Source: Thiotrichales bacterium (GTDB lineage Bacteria; Pseudomonadota; Gammaproteobacteria; Beggiatoales; Beggiatoaceae). Taken from it: DNA of 64,000 bases. The stretch is from NCBI GenBank assembly GCA_016745035.1, contig JADGDE010000005.1, positions 184,161-248,160 of the forward strand, in the 5' to 3' direction. Positions 17,369 through 26,551 of the stretch are shown piece after piece (position 1 is the stretch's first letter; every line of letters begins with the position of its first letter). Made by a program: the position numbers and the translations under genes. The notes beneath the pieces were generated by a model that saw only the letters and a list, made by a program, of their open reading frames with translations, ran no database searches and was not told the DNA's origin.

Positions 17369-19270
17369 ATGAGTAATGAAAAACAAACCATTGATTTTCA
17401 AACCGAAGTAAAACAACTGCTTAACTTAGTTATCCATTCTCTCTACAGCAACAAAGAAATTTTCTTGAGAGAATTGGTCTCTAATGCCTCTGATGCCGCT
17501 GATAAATTGCGTTTTGAAGCTTTGGGTAATGATGCTTTATATGAAGGCGACAGCGACCTTAAAATCTGGGTTGATGCAGATAAAGACGCGCGTACCGTCA
17601 CCATTCGTGATAATGGTATCGGCATGACCCGCGATGAAGTCATCGAACATATCGGCACGATTGCCAAGTCAGGCACCAAAGAGTTTTTCAATAAACTCAC
17701 TGGCGACCAAAGCAAAGACAGCCAATTAATCGGTCAATTCGGGGTGGGTTTTTATTCAAGCTTCATCATTGCCGATAAAGTCACCCTTTATACCCGTAAA
17801 GCTGGGGCTGCTAGCAACGAAGGCGTGTGCTGGGAATCGCAAGGTTTGGGCGAATTTACCATTGAAGACATCGAGCGCCAAAATCACGGTACAGAAGTCG
17901 TCCTGCATTTAAAAGAAGAGGAAGATGAATTTTTAGAAGATTATCGTCTGCAAGGCATTATCCGCAAATATTCTGATCACATCGTCCTGCCGGTGGTGAT
18001 GAAAGAAGTCAGCCAAGACGAGGAAACCGAAGAAACGGTTATTGAAGAAAAAACCATCAATAACACCGAAGCGCTGTGGCAACGTAACAAATCGGACATC
18101 AGTGAAGAAGAATATACCGAGTTTTATAAAACCCTCTCGCACGACTTTGATGCGCCTTTATTAAACTTACACAACCGTGTTGAAGGCACTCAAGAATATA
18201 CCTCTTTGATTTATATCCCCGCCCGCGCACCGTTTGATTTGTGGGACAGAAATAACCGCCACGGCGTGAAACTCTATGTGCGTCGCGTTTTCATTATGGA
18301 CGATGCTGAGCAACTGTTACCGCCTTATTTGCGTTTTGTTCGCGGTGTTATCGACAGCAGCAGCTTGCCTTTGAACGTCTCTCGCGAAATTCTGCAAAAC
18401 AATAAACAAATCGACGGCATTCGTGGCGGCACGGTGAAAAAAATCCTTGGCGCACTCTCTAGCTTGGCGAAGAAAGATGCAGAAAAATACGCGACATTCT
18501 GGAAAGAATTTGGTCGAGTGTTGAAAGAAGGCGTGTTAGACGACATGGCCAACCGCGAAAAAATCGCTAAATTACTGCGTTTTTCAACCTCCCACGATGA
18601 CAACGAAACCCCAGCGATTGCTTTGACTGAATACGTTGAGCGGATGCAAGAAGGGCAAGATAAAATCTATTACATCACCGCAGAGAACTTTGCGGCGGCG
18701 AAAAACAGCCCTCATATCGAAATCTTCCGCAAAAAAGGCATTGAAGTTTTATTACTCACCGACCAAATTGATGAGTGGATGATTTCTCACTTGAGTGAAT
18801 TTGATGGCAAACCACTGCAATCCATTACCAAAGGTGATTTGGACTTAGGCGGTTTGGATGACGAAAAAGAAGCCGAAGAAAATAAAGCCAAAGATGAGGA
18901 ATTCAAACCTTTAATCGAACGCTTGCAAGGCGCTTTAGAAGACAAAGTCAAAGAAGTCAAAGTCAGCCAACGCTTAACCAGCTCACCTGCGTGTTTAGTG
19001 GCAGATGCCAGCGGTATGGATGCCAATATGGAGCGCATTTTACGCGCATCTGGGCAAGAAATCCCTAGCAGTAAGCCCGTATTAGAAATTAATGCAGAAC
19101 ACCCACTGCTAGCAAAAATCCAAGCAGAGGAAAATGAAGACAACTTCAAAGAATGGGGTTGTTTCTTATTTGACCAAGCCCTATTAAGCGAAGGCGGTCA
19201 ATTAGAAGATCCCGCAGGTTTTGTTAATCGTCTGAATAAAATATTATTAGACGCAGAAAAAGCCGCGTAA
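17369..19270 (+). CDS. htpG: Chaperone HtpG (bacterial Hsp90)
   Basis: 633 residues from ATG 17369 ([20 protein letters not shown]); the 14 extra codons upstream ([11 protein letters not shown]...) are not family-like. The GHKL ATPase domain is complete: [20 protein letters not shown] with the catalytic glutamate, [22 protein letters not shown] and [11 protein letters not shown]. The middle domain has [11 protein letters not shown] and the catalytic arginine region [10 protein letters not shown]. The C-terminal dimerisation domain ends LLDAEKAA. It is an ATP-driven cytoplasmic chaperone of the stress response, consistent with the sigma-32-like promoter. Monocistronic, closed by a strong terminator. 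Confidence 0.97.
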   Translation: MSNEKQTIDFQTEVKQLLNLVIHSLYSNKEIFLRELVSNASDAADKLRFEALGNDALYEGDSDLKIWVDADKDARTVTIRDNGIGMTRDEVIEHIGTIAKSGTKEFFNKLTGDQSKDSQLIGQFGVGFYSSFIIADKVTLYTRKAGAASNEGVCWESQGLGEFTIEDIERQNHGTEVVLHLKEEEDEFLEDYRLQGIIRKYSDHIVLPVVMKEVSQDEETEETVIEEKTINNTEALWQRNKSDISEEEYTEFYKTLSHDFDAPLLNLHNRVEGTQEYTSLIYIPARAPFDLWDRNNRHGVKLYVRRVFIMDDAEQLLPPYLRFVRGVIDSSSLPLNVSREILQNNKQIDGIRGGTVKKILGALSSLAKKDAEKYATFWKEFGRVLKEGVLDDMANREKIAKLLRFSTSHDDNETPAIALTEYVERMQEGQDKIYYITAENFAAAKNSPHIEIFRKKGIEVLLLTDQIDEWMISHLSEFDGKPLQSITKGDLDLGGLDDEKEAEENKAKDEEFKPLIERLQGALEDKVKEVKVSQRLTSSPACLVADASGMDANMERILRASGQEIPSSKPVLEINAEHPLLAKIQAEENEDNFKEWGCFLFDQALLSEGGQLEDPAGFVNRLNKILLDAEKAA

Positions 19271-19278
19271 ACCCATAG

Positions 19279-19307
19279 AGCCGTAGCACTGCTACGGCTT
19301 TATTTTG
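19279..19307 (+). terminator. Terminator after htpG, shared with the convergent rloB-like gene
   Basis: AGCCGTAGC / GCTACGGCT is a perfect 9-bp stem with a 3-base loop and TTATTTTG behind it. The minus-strand gene ends inside it at 19300, so it may serve both directions. Confidence 0.85.
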
Positions 19308-20016
19308 CGACCAAACATAAACGCATCAATAATTTATGTTGCTCAAAACCAAGCTTTTGAGGTGACTCGCTCTTAATTGCGCTGAGATATTCAATGACTT
19401 TGTGCAATTGGGTTGAAGGATTCCAGTCGCTTTCAGAGTCTTTTAAGTGAAATGCTTCAATCTTATACGCGTTGCTAATCGCCTCAACTTGCTTGGGTTT
19501 TAACAATTCGTCATACACTTGTTTTGAAATATCTGATTTCTCATATGATGGCAAATCTTGTTTCAGTTCTCGCTCCATTTGATAACAAGGTGATTTTTTA
19601 GCTTTGCTAACAAATTGCTTGGTACTATAGCGAAAGTGTAATAGCAACCAATATTCAAAGCAGGGAAAAGAAGCGGCGACCAAGCATTGGTTACTTTTTG
19701 CTTTTATTAAAGCTTCTTGATATGTTGGGTGCGTATCACGATCAATGATACAAATCACACTGTCATATACGTCTTTGGCTTTTTGGGCGGCTTTTGCCTC
19801 TTTAATAGCATAATCTACGACGCTAATAGGTGCACTGCCACATTCTTCACCAATAATTTTTATATTGGCTGTATTCAGTTTAAGTGCATCGCAAACAAGC
19901 TGAAAATAATCCGGCGTGCTCTTTGAGTCTTCACAAACCAACAACACCTTATCATAAGGCTCTCTTTTTGCCTTATTACGTTTGTCTTTCCCTGATGGCT
20001 TCGGCGTTCTTGCCAT
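19300..20016 (-). CDS. RloB-like protein (TOPRIM-type nuclease candidate of an AbiL/RloAB defence pair)
   Basis: 238 residues. After a basic N-terminus (MARTPKPSGKDKRNK) comes LLVCEDSKSTPDYF with the TOPRIM-style glutamate E29. IICIIDRD-type acidic pair IIDRD (D92, D94) follows, and then the RloB signature PCFEYWLLLHF (118-128). RloB proteins are found beside AAA ATPases in restriction islands and correspond to AbiLii in the lactococcal AbiL abortive-infection system; the fold is related to the TOPRIM nuclease of OLD proteins. The start codon is 5 bases behind the ATPase stop, so the ATPase gene is read first and both are one operon. Nuclease activity is inferred. Confidence 0.8.
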   Translation of the reverse strand: MARTPKPSGKDKRNKAKREPYDKVLLVCEDSKSTPDYFQLVCDALKLNTANIKIIGEECGSAPISVVDYAIKEAKAAQKAKDVYDSVICIIDRDTHPTYQEALIKAKSNQCLVAASFPCFEYWLLLHFRYSTKQFVSKAKKSPCYQMERELKQDLPSYEKSDISKQVYDELLKPKQVEAISNAYKIEAFHLKDSESDWNPSTQLHKVIEYLSAIKSESPQKLGFEQHKLLMRLCLVAK

Positions 20017-20021
20017 GATAA

Positions 20022-21293
20022 TTACTCAAATAATTGGCTAATATAAGGCAATGCCCCATAGCGACCTTGCAAATAATTTTTTTGTAAAGCTTCACTTTTG
20101 CGCGGTTTAAAATCACTTAAGGGATACAGTGCTGAATTTTGATTTTTATCTTTTTCAATAAACCACACCTGATCACGACGTAACAAGTCTTTGTCCAAGA
20201 CACTGGTATCATGGGTGGTAAAAATGAGTTGGGCATGATTAGGATTATACTTGGCGCTATTAAACAGAGAGACTAAATGGCGCAATAATGTCGGATGCAA
20301 ACTGTCATTAAGCTCATCAACCAGTAAAACATAGCCTTTTTCTAACACTTTTTGCCATATGCCTGCGATTTCAAAAATACGCTGTGTACCATCTGATTCT
20401 TCATCGGTTTTTAAACTAAAAGTTTCCCCCGATTCAGTGGAATGGACGAATTTGATTTTAACTTGCTTCAGAGGGCTATCGTTATCATTTGTATCTTGCA
20501 GTTTTTGCCATAGCTGTTTTCGTACGGCTATTGGCAAGTCATCTGACAAATCAGCAAAAGTCATTTCTTTTTCCGTGTGTTCTAATGCCGAAATACTAAA
20601 ATCAGCCATATTTAGGAAATCTAAAATTGTTTGTTGTCCTTGTTCTTCTTCACAAACTTTAAGCGTATTGACAGGACTAATAGTCGTACTTTTCCCTCCT
20701 ATCAAATTAAATTGAAACCAAGTTAAAATTTGTTTGAATTGAGTGCTATTAAGCTGTGCTGCGGTTGAGACAAACAAAGCATTATTACGGGTTGAGCGTT
20801 GCCAAAGGGCTTTATCACCTTTGACTTGTGTAGGGTTGATATACCAAGGCTTTTCTTGATCATTTATATCCCGCAATAGCCATGTTTGTGCACGGTTTTT
20901 CGGACTCACGAATAACCATTCTTCAATTATTTTTTCTTTGGTGACACTAAAACCATATTGATAGCGGATATTTTCAGAGATAAAAATCACTTCAAACTCG
21001 GTCGGCTCATCGGTGGCTAAAGCATGTGGCACAATGCTTTTAATCGTTTGCCCTTCCTGCCCACGGTCGGCCGAATTTAACACCAAATCTCGCATCACTC
21101 TCATGGCTTTGATAAGATTACTCTTGCCTGATGCATTTGCACCATAGATAACAGCACAGGGTAAAAAACGCACCGCTTTAGCACTTTTAAAGGTATTGCC
21201 GTCTCGTAACTCAGCACTGTTATCCGCTACCATGCTTAGGCTTTGTTTTTCGCGGATTGAACGGTAGTTCGTCACGCTAAATTCGATTAACAT
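20022..21293 (-). CDS. AAA-family ATPase, RloA/AbiLi-like, partner of RloB
   Basis: 423 residues. ABC/SMC-type ATPase of the AAA_15/AAA_21 group: N-terminal FSVTNYRSIREKQSLSM, Walker A GANASGKSN (51-59), a 200-residue insertion domain, DEESDGTQRIFEIAGIW as the signature region, Walker B VLLVDELNDSLHP and the H-loop IFTTHDTSVLD. This architecture, followed directly by a RloB gene, is that of AbiL/RloAB and resembles a split OLD-family ATPase-nuclease. Such pairs act in phage defence, probably by ATPase-gated nucleic-acid cleavage. First gene of a two-gene operon, inserted between htpG and an unrelated plus-strand gene. Confidence 0.85.
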   Translation of the reverse strand: MLIEFSVTNYRSIREKQSLSMVADNSAELRDGNTFKSAKAVRFLPCAVIYGANASGKSNLIKAMRVMRDLVLNSADRGQEGQTIKSIVPHALATDEPTEFEVIFISENIRYQYGFSVTKEKIIEEWLFVSPKNRAQTWLLRDINDQEKPWYINPTQVKGDKALWQRSTRNNALFVSTAAQLNSTQFKQILTWFQFNLIGGKSTTISPVNTLKVCEEEQGQQTILDFLNMADFSISALEHTEKEMTFADLSDDLPIAVRKQLWQKLQDTNDNDSPLKQVKIKFVHSTESGETFSLKTDEESDGTQRIFEIAGIWQKVLEKGYVLLVDELNDSLHPTLLRHLVSLFNSAKYNPNHAQLIFTTHDTSVLDKDLLRRDQVWFIEKDKNQNSALYPLSDFKPRKSEALQKNYLQGRYGALPYISQLFE

Positions 21294-21467
21294 AATTAGA
21301 TTTCACTATCGATTTTAACTAGTTTTTTGCATAAAAATTGCAAAATATCAAATTTATTAATATACAACAAGCCTTTTTGAAGCATTTCTCATCTAACAGT
21401 GATTTCAATATTCGACATTTTAGTCTGGGGTTTTATTCCCCGCTGTATTTGCTGAGCAACTCACATC

Positions 21468-21495
21468 TTGTCTTCTCTTGCCAATCAGGCATAAT
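21468..21495 (+). promoter_or_regulatory. Putative promoter of the PEBP-like gene
   Basis: TTGTCT (21468-21473) and CATAAT (21490-21495) with a 16-bp spacer, 27 bases upstream of the start codon at 21523. Confidence 0.35.
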
Positions 21496-21522
21496 AAATC
21501 GCTTCTCACCAAGGAGTTTTAT

Positions 21523-22032
21523 ATGAAAATTGTGAGTTTTATACTCTTAAGCAGTTTAAGCAGCACTTTGATGGCTGCTGATTTTAGTGCTCAGTTAGCT
21601 GATGAGGCTTGGGATGGCAAAATGATTCCCAAAGGACAACAGTGTCAAAAATTTAAAGGTGAGCAACCCGCCACACCGGCTTTAAAAATCAGTGGTATTC
21701 CGGCAGGCACGAATATGCTAGAAATGGCTTATAGTGATAGAGATTATGAACCGATGAATAATGGCGGGCACGGACGGGTGGGTATGGCTTTAAATCACGC
21801 CCACGACAGCATTGATGTGCCTGCAATCGCTGGACACAGTTTTGATTTACCCACAGGCTTTTTAAGCATTGAAGCACATCGTAATCCTAAGTGGGATAAA
21901 GCCGGTACTTATATGCCGCCTTGTTCTGGTGGTAAGGGACATGCGTATTATGTCACGGTCAAAGCGTTACAATTTGATGGTAACAGCGCGAAAACCTTAG
22001 CTGAAACCCTTGTCGAAATCGGCAAATATTAA
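21523..22032 (+). CDS. Periplasmic PEBP-like (YbhB/YbcL-related) protein
   Basis: 169 residues from ATG 21523, chosen because AAGGAG stands 8 bases upstream and the product begins with a signal peptide (MKIVSFILLSSLSSTLMAA). The mature part follows the phosphatidylethanolamine-binding protein plan: an N-terminal PKGQQCQKFKGEQPATPALKISG, a central GGHGRVGMALNHAH and a late YMPPCSGGKGHAYYVTVKAL that resembles the YxGPxPPxGxHRYxFxVYAL block. Several canonical ligand-pocket residues differ, so the match is distant. Function in bacteria is unclear. It may be co-transcribed with the acyltransferase 20 bases downstream. Confidence 0.55.
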   Translation: MKIVSFILLSSLSSTLMAADFSAQLADEAWDGKMIPKGQQCQKFKGEQPATPALKISGIPAGTNMLEMAYSDRDYEPMNNGGHGRVGMALNHAHDSIDVPAIAGHSFDLPTGFLSIEAHRNPKWDKAGTYMPPCSGGKGHAYYVTVKALQFDGNSAKTLAETLVEIGKY

Positions 22033-22052
22033 TCAGGCGATGGGACTTTAGT

Positions 22053-22676
22053 ATGAGTACCAAGCAAACGCGCCCACATTCATCGGCAAACTGGGGTAAA
22101 AGCTGGATTAATATGGTGCAAAGCTTATTAGCTCGTTTTTGTTGGCGTTTGCATCACTATAAGCCCCCGCTGGTTAAGCTACCCAAAGATCAAGGCGTGG
22201 TGGTCGTCGCTAATCATATTTCTGGTTTAGATCCCATTTTAATGGTGCTTGCTTGCGATCGCCCCCTACGCTTTTTGATCGCTAAAGAAGAATATGAGCG
22301 TTTTGGTTTGCAATGGTTTTTTAAACAAATTGGCTGTATTCCCGTTGATAGACGTGCTCGCCCAGAAGTGGCGTTATGGGCTGCTAAAAGAGCTTTAGCC
22401 GCAGGCGAAGCGATTGCTTTGTTTCCACAAGGAAAAATTCACACAGAGACACAACAACCGCCATTAAAAAAAGGCGCAGCATGGTTAGCGATGCAAGGTG
22501 CTTATCCGGTTGTGCCTTTGCATATCCGTGGCGTTGCAGGGGTGGGGAAAACCTTAGGTGCGATTGTCACGCCCAGTCCTCAAGCAGAGCTGATTGCTCA
22601 CCCTCCGTTACAATGTCAGCAAGATAGTAAACATTGTTTAGCACAAATGCAGCAACAAATTTTATCCGCAAACTAA
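22053..22676 (+). CDS. 1-acyl-sn-glycerol-3-phosphate acyltransferase family protein (PlsC-like)
   Basis: 207 residues. The acyltransferase box NHISGLDP (NHxxxxD) is followed by LRFLIAKEEYERFGLQWFFKQIG, IPVDRR and the second substrate motif FPQGKIHTE (FPEGTRS equivalent). The protein is short, with one N-terminal hydrophobic patch, like minor PlsC paralogues that acylate lysophospholipids or ornithine lipids. It lies 20 bases after the PEBP-like gene in the same direction. Confidence 0.85.
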   Translation: MSTKQTRPHSSANWGKSWINMVQSLLARFCWRLHHYKPPLVKLPKDQGVVVVANHISGLDPILMVLACDRPLRFLIAKEEYERFGLQWFFKQIGCIPVDRRARPEVALWAAKRALAAGEAIALFPQGKIHTETQQPPLKKGAAWLAMQGAYPVVPLHIRGVAGVGKTLGAIVTPSPQAELIAHPPLQCQQDSKHCLAQMQQQILSAN

Positions 22677-22749
22677 ATTTATTCATATCAATATGAAACG
22701 CAAATGCGATAAGATATTCTCAAAAACTTAATACACACTTTGAGGAATT

Positions 22750-23295
22750 ATGATGTTATTGCGCCCTTCTTTAATCGTTATTGCTTGTCTTTGCCTTCCA
22801 TTACCCGTGAGTGCCAGTGATAATACGGCAACGAATTTAGCCACAGAAGACAATACCCGCGTTGATCATTCTGAAGCCTCGATGCTGAGGCTATCCAATG
22901 ATATTGCTAGCATGTCGGATCAAATAGGCAAGATGGCTGATCGCATTGGGAATATGGCAGATAAAATGTTAGAAGTTCAACAAATGCAGAGCGAAAATTT
23001 TGCTAAAACTCAAGAAGCGATGCTGGAAGTGATGAAAATGATGAATACGCAAATGCAAACGACGCAGCAATTGCTCAACTTATTTTTGACTGGTAATGCT
23101 CAAATGCCAATGGGCGGAGGGCAGGGTTCAGGGACAGAAAAACCAAGCACGACAACAGAAACCACAAGTAGCAGTCATGCTGGTACAACAGAAAAAACTG
23201 CACCAACAACCGCCCCTCAAGCTGCTACATCACCAGCGTTGCAAGCGCCTCAAGCCGCGCAGCTTACCATGCCAAATGCCTATCGTCCTTATTAG
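22750..23295 (+). CDS. Exported coiled-coil protein with Thr/Ala/Pro-rich tail
   Basis: 181 residues (one less if the second ATG at 22753 is used; GAGGA at 22742-22746 fits that better). Signal peptide up to VSAS. Residues about 45-115 form a methionine-rich heptad segment (IASMSDQIGKMADRIGNMADKM). The tail (about 118-170) is low-complexity T, A, P, S and Q and ends AYRPY. No family recognised. The stop codon lies at the edge of a family-A element. Confidence 0.6.
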   Translation: MMLLRPSLIVIACLCLPLPVSASDNTATNLATEDNTRVDHSEASMLRLSNDIASMSDQIGKMADRIGNMADKMLEVQQMQSENFAKTQEAMLEVMKMMNTQMQTTQQLLNLFLTGNAQMPMGGGQGSGTEKPSTTTETTSSSHAGTTEKTAPTTAPQAATSPALQAPQAAQLTMPNAYRPY

Positions 23296-23388
23296 CTGAT
23301 GTTAAGTTGCTTTAATGGTATTTAGCCGTGTAGCAATGGCGATTTTTTTACCTTTTGGGGTATTGAGAAGCCTTTGCGTAATATCAGT
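23295..23388 (-). repeat. Shortened family-A MITE (A4), reverse orientation
   Basis: 94 bp. On the minus strand it reads ACTGATATTACGCAAAGGC ... CGCCATTGCTACACGGCTAA ... CTTAACATCAGC. It lies exactly between two convergent stop codons, and the TAA of the downstream metalloprotease-like gene overlaps its first base. Confidence 0.75.
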
Positions 23389-25271
23389 TAATAAGCAGCC
23401 ATTGCAGCAATATTAAGGAACTCAAGCAATGGTCCTACAGGGACAATCTGCTCACCATACAAAGGTGGGCTATAAATATACACCCCGGCATCCTGTTGGT
23501 TTAAACCTAAATACAGATTACTTTGAGGATAAAAACGCACTTGGTAGACATCAATGTTTAAGTCCTCTGTATTAGTTGTTGGAAATAATGCGGGGTATTT
23601 ATTTTCTGCCCACATTAACACCCGTTGCCAATCGCTGAGGCTGTTGCTTGGCGGTTCTGGTTCAGGATCCGTCGGTGTGATAGGCGTTGTCTCCCCTTGA
23701 GCAATGTTTAAGAGATAATAATTTCCAACTAAAGCGCTATTATCTGCGGCAAAGAAAGATAATTTTTGTTCTCCAGCTTGGCGTAAATCACAGCTAAAAG
23801 AGCGCGTTGAGGCAGAACCTGTCCCCGTTTCTAAGCATTGCACTTCACCCAAACTTAAATACATGCCTGCGGGTAAAAACTTACCATTAATATTGACCTC
23901 GATGCGTTGCCCGGTTTCCAATTTACCGCTGTAGCTCAGACCTGAGATGCTAGCAGCATCGGCAGCTCTAATTTCAAACGAGTAAAACAAGCCCGAAACA
24001 GGCAAACCATTCGCGCCTAAAAATTCGAGTTTTTGTACACCTGCTTGCTGTAAAGTACAAGCAAAAGTACGGCTATTAGCATTGCCTTGCCCTGTTTCTA
24101 AACAGATACCATTGCCACTGAGCGCTAATTGCATTCCCGCAGGTAAATAACTGCCTAATACGGTAATACTGACTTGATTACCAACACTAAAATCGCCTTG
24201 ACGTTGAATTGAGGCAATGTCGATAATTTGTTTTAAGGAGTCGATGTCTGGTGCAGGTGTGCTGGGATCGCGGATTAGGCTTTCGTTTAAACCGCCGAGT
24301 TGTAAGCTCGCCCGCCCACCAGTGGCTTCCCAAAAATTGTAGTAATAGCTACCATCATCGCCTTGAAGACTGAAATTACTGGCAATGCGATCTGCTTCTT
24401 GCCATTGTTCAGTGCTTAAGTCAGCCGTACTAAAAACCACAAATAAGGCTCGAAAAGCTTTTTGGGCGCTGTTGAAATCCGGTTGACGTACGCCTTGTTC
24501 AGCAGTAATGGTATCCATGCTGTAAATATCAAAACCATCGGCAATAAAACCTGATCTATCGGGCAACCATTCAGGATTGGTGGCGACATAAATATCAGGT
24601 ACTTCAGTGGCGGGAATCAATCCCATTAAGTACAGTTCAAAAGCAGAATAGGGAATCGCATTGCCACCGTTAGCAAATGTACCAAAACTGCTTTTATCGC
24701 TAATACTGGCTTTATATGTATTATCATCAAGCAAGGTTAAGGTATCGTAATCAAAGCCACCTAATTGTCCACCCACACTGGAAAAGCCCCAATGTGCTGA
24801 AACCGTGGTAGGCAAAATATCATTACCCCAGCGGTGCATGAGTTCATGTAAAGCCGGACCATTTTCTAAAGCGTTGCGATAGGGAAAATGAATAATGCCT
24901 TGTAAACGCCCAGCAGAACCATAGCGTTGACTTTGGTCTTGTAAACGCTCACCTATGCCTTCAACATCGTTTTTAATCGGGGAATAACGGCCATAATAGC
25001 TTGTTTCGGCAATCGCTCCAGCCGCTTGAATACTGTCTTCATTGTGGGTGAAAAAAATAAAATCAAAATCATCTTTGAAGTAGTAGTACAAAAAATGGCT
25101 TAAGTTTTCTATATCATTGTTTTCAAATTGTATATAACGTGCATATTCAGTCGTAGACACTTGGATATTGGCGACTTGCCCATTGGGATGGAGTTTTAAT
25201 TCCCAAGCCAACACATGCACTGAATGCAAATAACAGCTAGTAAATAACAATAATTGGATTAAATTTTTCAT
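23388..25271 (-). CDS. Secreted HExxH metalloprotease-like protein with two Ig-like domains
   Basis: 627 residues; signal peptide MKNLIQLLLFTSCYLHSVHVLA. The N-terminal 320 residues hold HELMHRWGN (142-150), a zinc-binding HExxH helix, followed by a YSAFELYLMGLIPATEVPD segment typical of this kind of protein. Two similar 85-residue beta domains follow (about 355-440 and 445-535), each with a Cys pair and the shared phrases SYLPAGMQLALSG / KFLPAGMYLSLGE and RTFACTLQQAGVQKL / RSFSCDLRQAGEQKL. After a Pro/Glu linker the last 80 residues form a module (WAENKYPALFP ... YPQSNLYLGLN ... VGPLLEF) common at the C-terminus of exported proteins. The third zinc ligand was not identified, so enzyme activity is inferred. 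Confidence 0.6.
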   Translation of the reverse strand: MKNLIQLLLFTSCYLHSVHVLAWELKLHPNGQVANIQVSTTEYARYIQFENNDIENLSHFLYYYFKDDFDFIFFTHNEDSIQAAGAIAETSYYGRYSPIKNDVEGIGERLQDQSQRYGSAGRLQGIIHFPYRNALENGPALHELMHRWGNDILPTTVSAHWGFSSVGGQLGGFDYDTLTLLDDNTYKASISDKSSFGTFANGGNAIPYSAFELYLMGLIPATEVPDIYVATNPEWLPDRSGFIADGFDIYSMDTITAEQGVRQPDFNSAQKAFRALFVVFSTADLSTEQWQEADRIASNFSLQGDDGSYYYNFWEATGGRASLQLGGLNESLIRDPSTPAPDIDSLKQIIDIASIQRQGDFSVGNQVSITVLGSYLPAGMQLALSGNGICLETGQGNANSRTFACTLQQAGVQKLEFLGANGLPVSGLFYSFEIRAADAASISGLSYSGKLETGQRIEVNINGKFLPAGMYLSLGEVQCLETGTGSASTRSFSCDLRQAGEQKLSFFAADNSALVGNYYLLNIAQGETTPITPTDPEPEPPSNSLSDWQRVLMWAENKYPALFPTTNTEDLNIDVYQVRFYPQSNLYLGLNQQDAGVYIYSPPLYGEQIVPVGPLLEFLNIAAMAAY

Positions 25272-25298
25272 TATCTTTTCCTAAATGGAGCAAATATT

Positions 25299-25411
25299 AT
25301 ATTTAACTGATGTGGCGCACTAAGGTGCTTTTCTGCCTGCTTAGTGGTATTTAGCCGTGGAGCAATGGCGGTTTTTCTGATTAAAAACCTTTGCGTCACA
25401 TCAGATATTTA
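25299..25411 (-). repeat. Family-A MITE (A5), reverse orientation, with 7-bp target duplication
   Basis: The element (25306-25404) is flanked by ATATTTA at 25299-25305 and 25405-25411. On the minus strand it reads CTGATGTGACGCAAAGG ... CCGCCATTGCTCCACGGCTA ... GTGCGCCACATCAGT. It fills most of the gap between the metalloprotease-like gene and the DUF3301 gene. Confidence 0.8.
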
Positions 25412-25429
25412 GCTTATTGATCTGATAGT

Positions 25430-25771
25430 TTAACTGGGGTTGCTTTGTAATACTTTTTCATAAAAACCCGGCAGATGAATACCGACCACATGCTGGTTAC
25501 GTAAATACACCTCACCTTGGTGACGTATTTCGCCATCGGTGGTGAAATCAAAATGATAGCAACGCTCAATTTGCCAAAAGGGGAAAGAAGCTGGTGGAGG
25601 TAATCTTTTAAAGTGCAAGCGATCTAAATTAATGCTGTCATCTAAAAGTTGCACTTGAAAGCGCCCACATAATTGTTTGCCAGCGTGGCTAGCGATTTCA
25701 CGACTATGGACACTATCCCACCAAAACCAGACAAAACCTAATAAGGTGAGAATTAATAAAATCTCTAGCAT
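25430..25771 (-). CDS. DUF3301 family protein
   Basis: 113 residues. One N-terminal membrane anchor (MLEILLILTLLGFVWFWWDS) is followed by the family pattern VHSREIASHAGKQLC, LLDDSINLDRL and FDFTTDGEIRHQGEVYL. Its ATG overlaps the stop codon of yajL (TAATG), so it is translationally coupled as the second gene of that operon. The function of the family is unknown. Confidence 0.75.
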   Translation of the reverse strand: MLEILLILTLLGFVWFWWDSVHSREIASHAGKQLCGRFQVQLLDDSINLDRLHFKRLPPPASFPFWQIERCYHFDFTTDGEIRHQGEVYLRNQHVVGIHLPGFYEKVLQSNPS

Positions 25772-26322
25772 TAGAGGCGCACCAAACCTGCTTCCACCTC
25801 AGCACGTTTATTTTCACCTAATAAGACCGCAATCAAACTCAGGGCAAACTCCATTGCGGTGCCAGGGCTACGAGAGGTGATGATTTTACCATCAATGACC
25901 ACCGCTTGATCAAGACAGGCTGTGGTTTTAAGTCCCATGCTATCTAAAATACCCGGATAGCTGGTGGCGGATTTACCATCGAGCAAGCCCGCGGTTGCCA
26001 ACACTTTCGGCGCAGCGCAGATAGCAGCGGTTAAACCGCCTTTTTCAGCTTGGGCTTTGAGGAGTTTGTGAATGCGCGAATCGGCATTGAGATAATCAGA
26101 ACCCGGTAAACCACCGGGTAAAACAATCAAATCAAACTGCATATGCATGATTTCATCGAGGGTTTTATCGGCAAGCAAAACCACGCCGCGACTGGCGCGC
26201 ACGGGCGTATCGTCTAAGCTGGCACTGATAACTTCAATACCAGCGCGGCGCAATAGATCAATAATGGTTACCGCTTCTAATTCTTCACAGCTTTGCGCTA
26301 AAGGCACGAGCACACGAGGCAT
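25771..26322 (-). CDS. yajL: DJ-1/PfpI family protein YajL
   Basis: 183 residues, the usual length. The nucleophile elbow AAICAAPKVLATAGLL carries the conserved cysteine, E16 lies in QSCEELEAV, and the oxyanion region is VLPGGLPGSD. The C-terminal SPGTAMEFALSLI is characteristic of the YajL branch. Members act as oxidative-stress chaperones with proposed deglycase activity on glycated thiols and nucleotides. First gene of a two-gene operon with the DUF3301 gene. Confidence 0.88.
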   Translation of the reverse strand: MPRVLVPLAQSCEELEAVTIIDLLRRAGIEVISASLDDTPVRASRGVVLLADKTLDEIMHMQFDLIVLPGGLPGSDYLNADSRIHKLLKAQAEKGGLTAAICAAPKVLATAGLLDGKSATSYPGILDSMGLKTTACLDQAVVIDGKIITSRSPGTAMEFALSLIAVLLGENKRAEVEAGLVRL

Positions 26323-26418
26323 GTTTTTCTCCTTATACTAGATTGCCAAAGTGTATGCGATTTAGCGCAAGCGTTCAATGTAAGTGAATTTCCTACATCA
26401 GGAACGGTATCACTGTTT

Positions 26419-26551
26419 ACTGATGTTACGTAAAGGCTTCTTTCTGTGCTTCAAGGGCACAGAAAACTGCCATTACTCCACGGCTAAATATCACTAGGCA
26501 GGTAGAAAAGTACCTTGTTGTGGCAAATGAAGCTTAGTGCGTCACATCAGT
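26419..26551 (+). repeat. Full-length family-A MITE (A6)
   Basis: 133 bp from ACTGATGTTACGTAAAGG to TAGTGCGTCACATCAGT, with 14-bp terminal inverted repeats carrying few changes. Its right end overlaps the last codons and the TAA stop of the minus-strand gene that ends at 26534. Confidence 0.9.
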
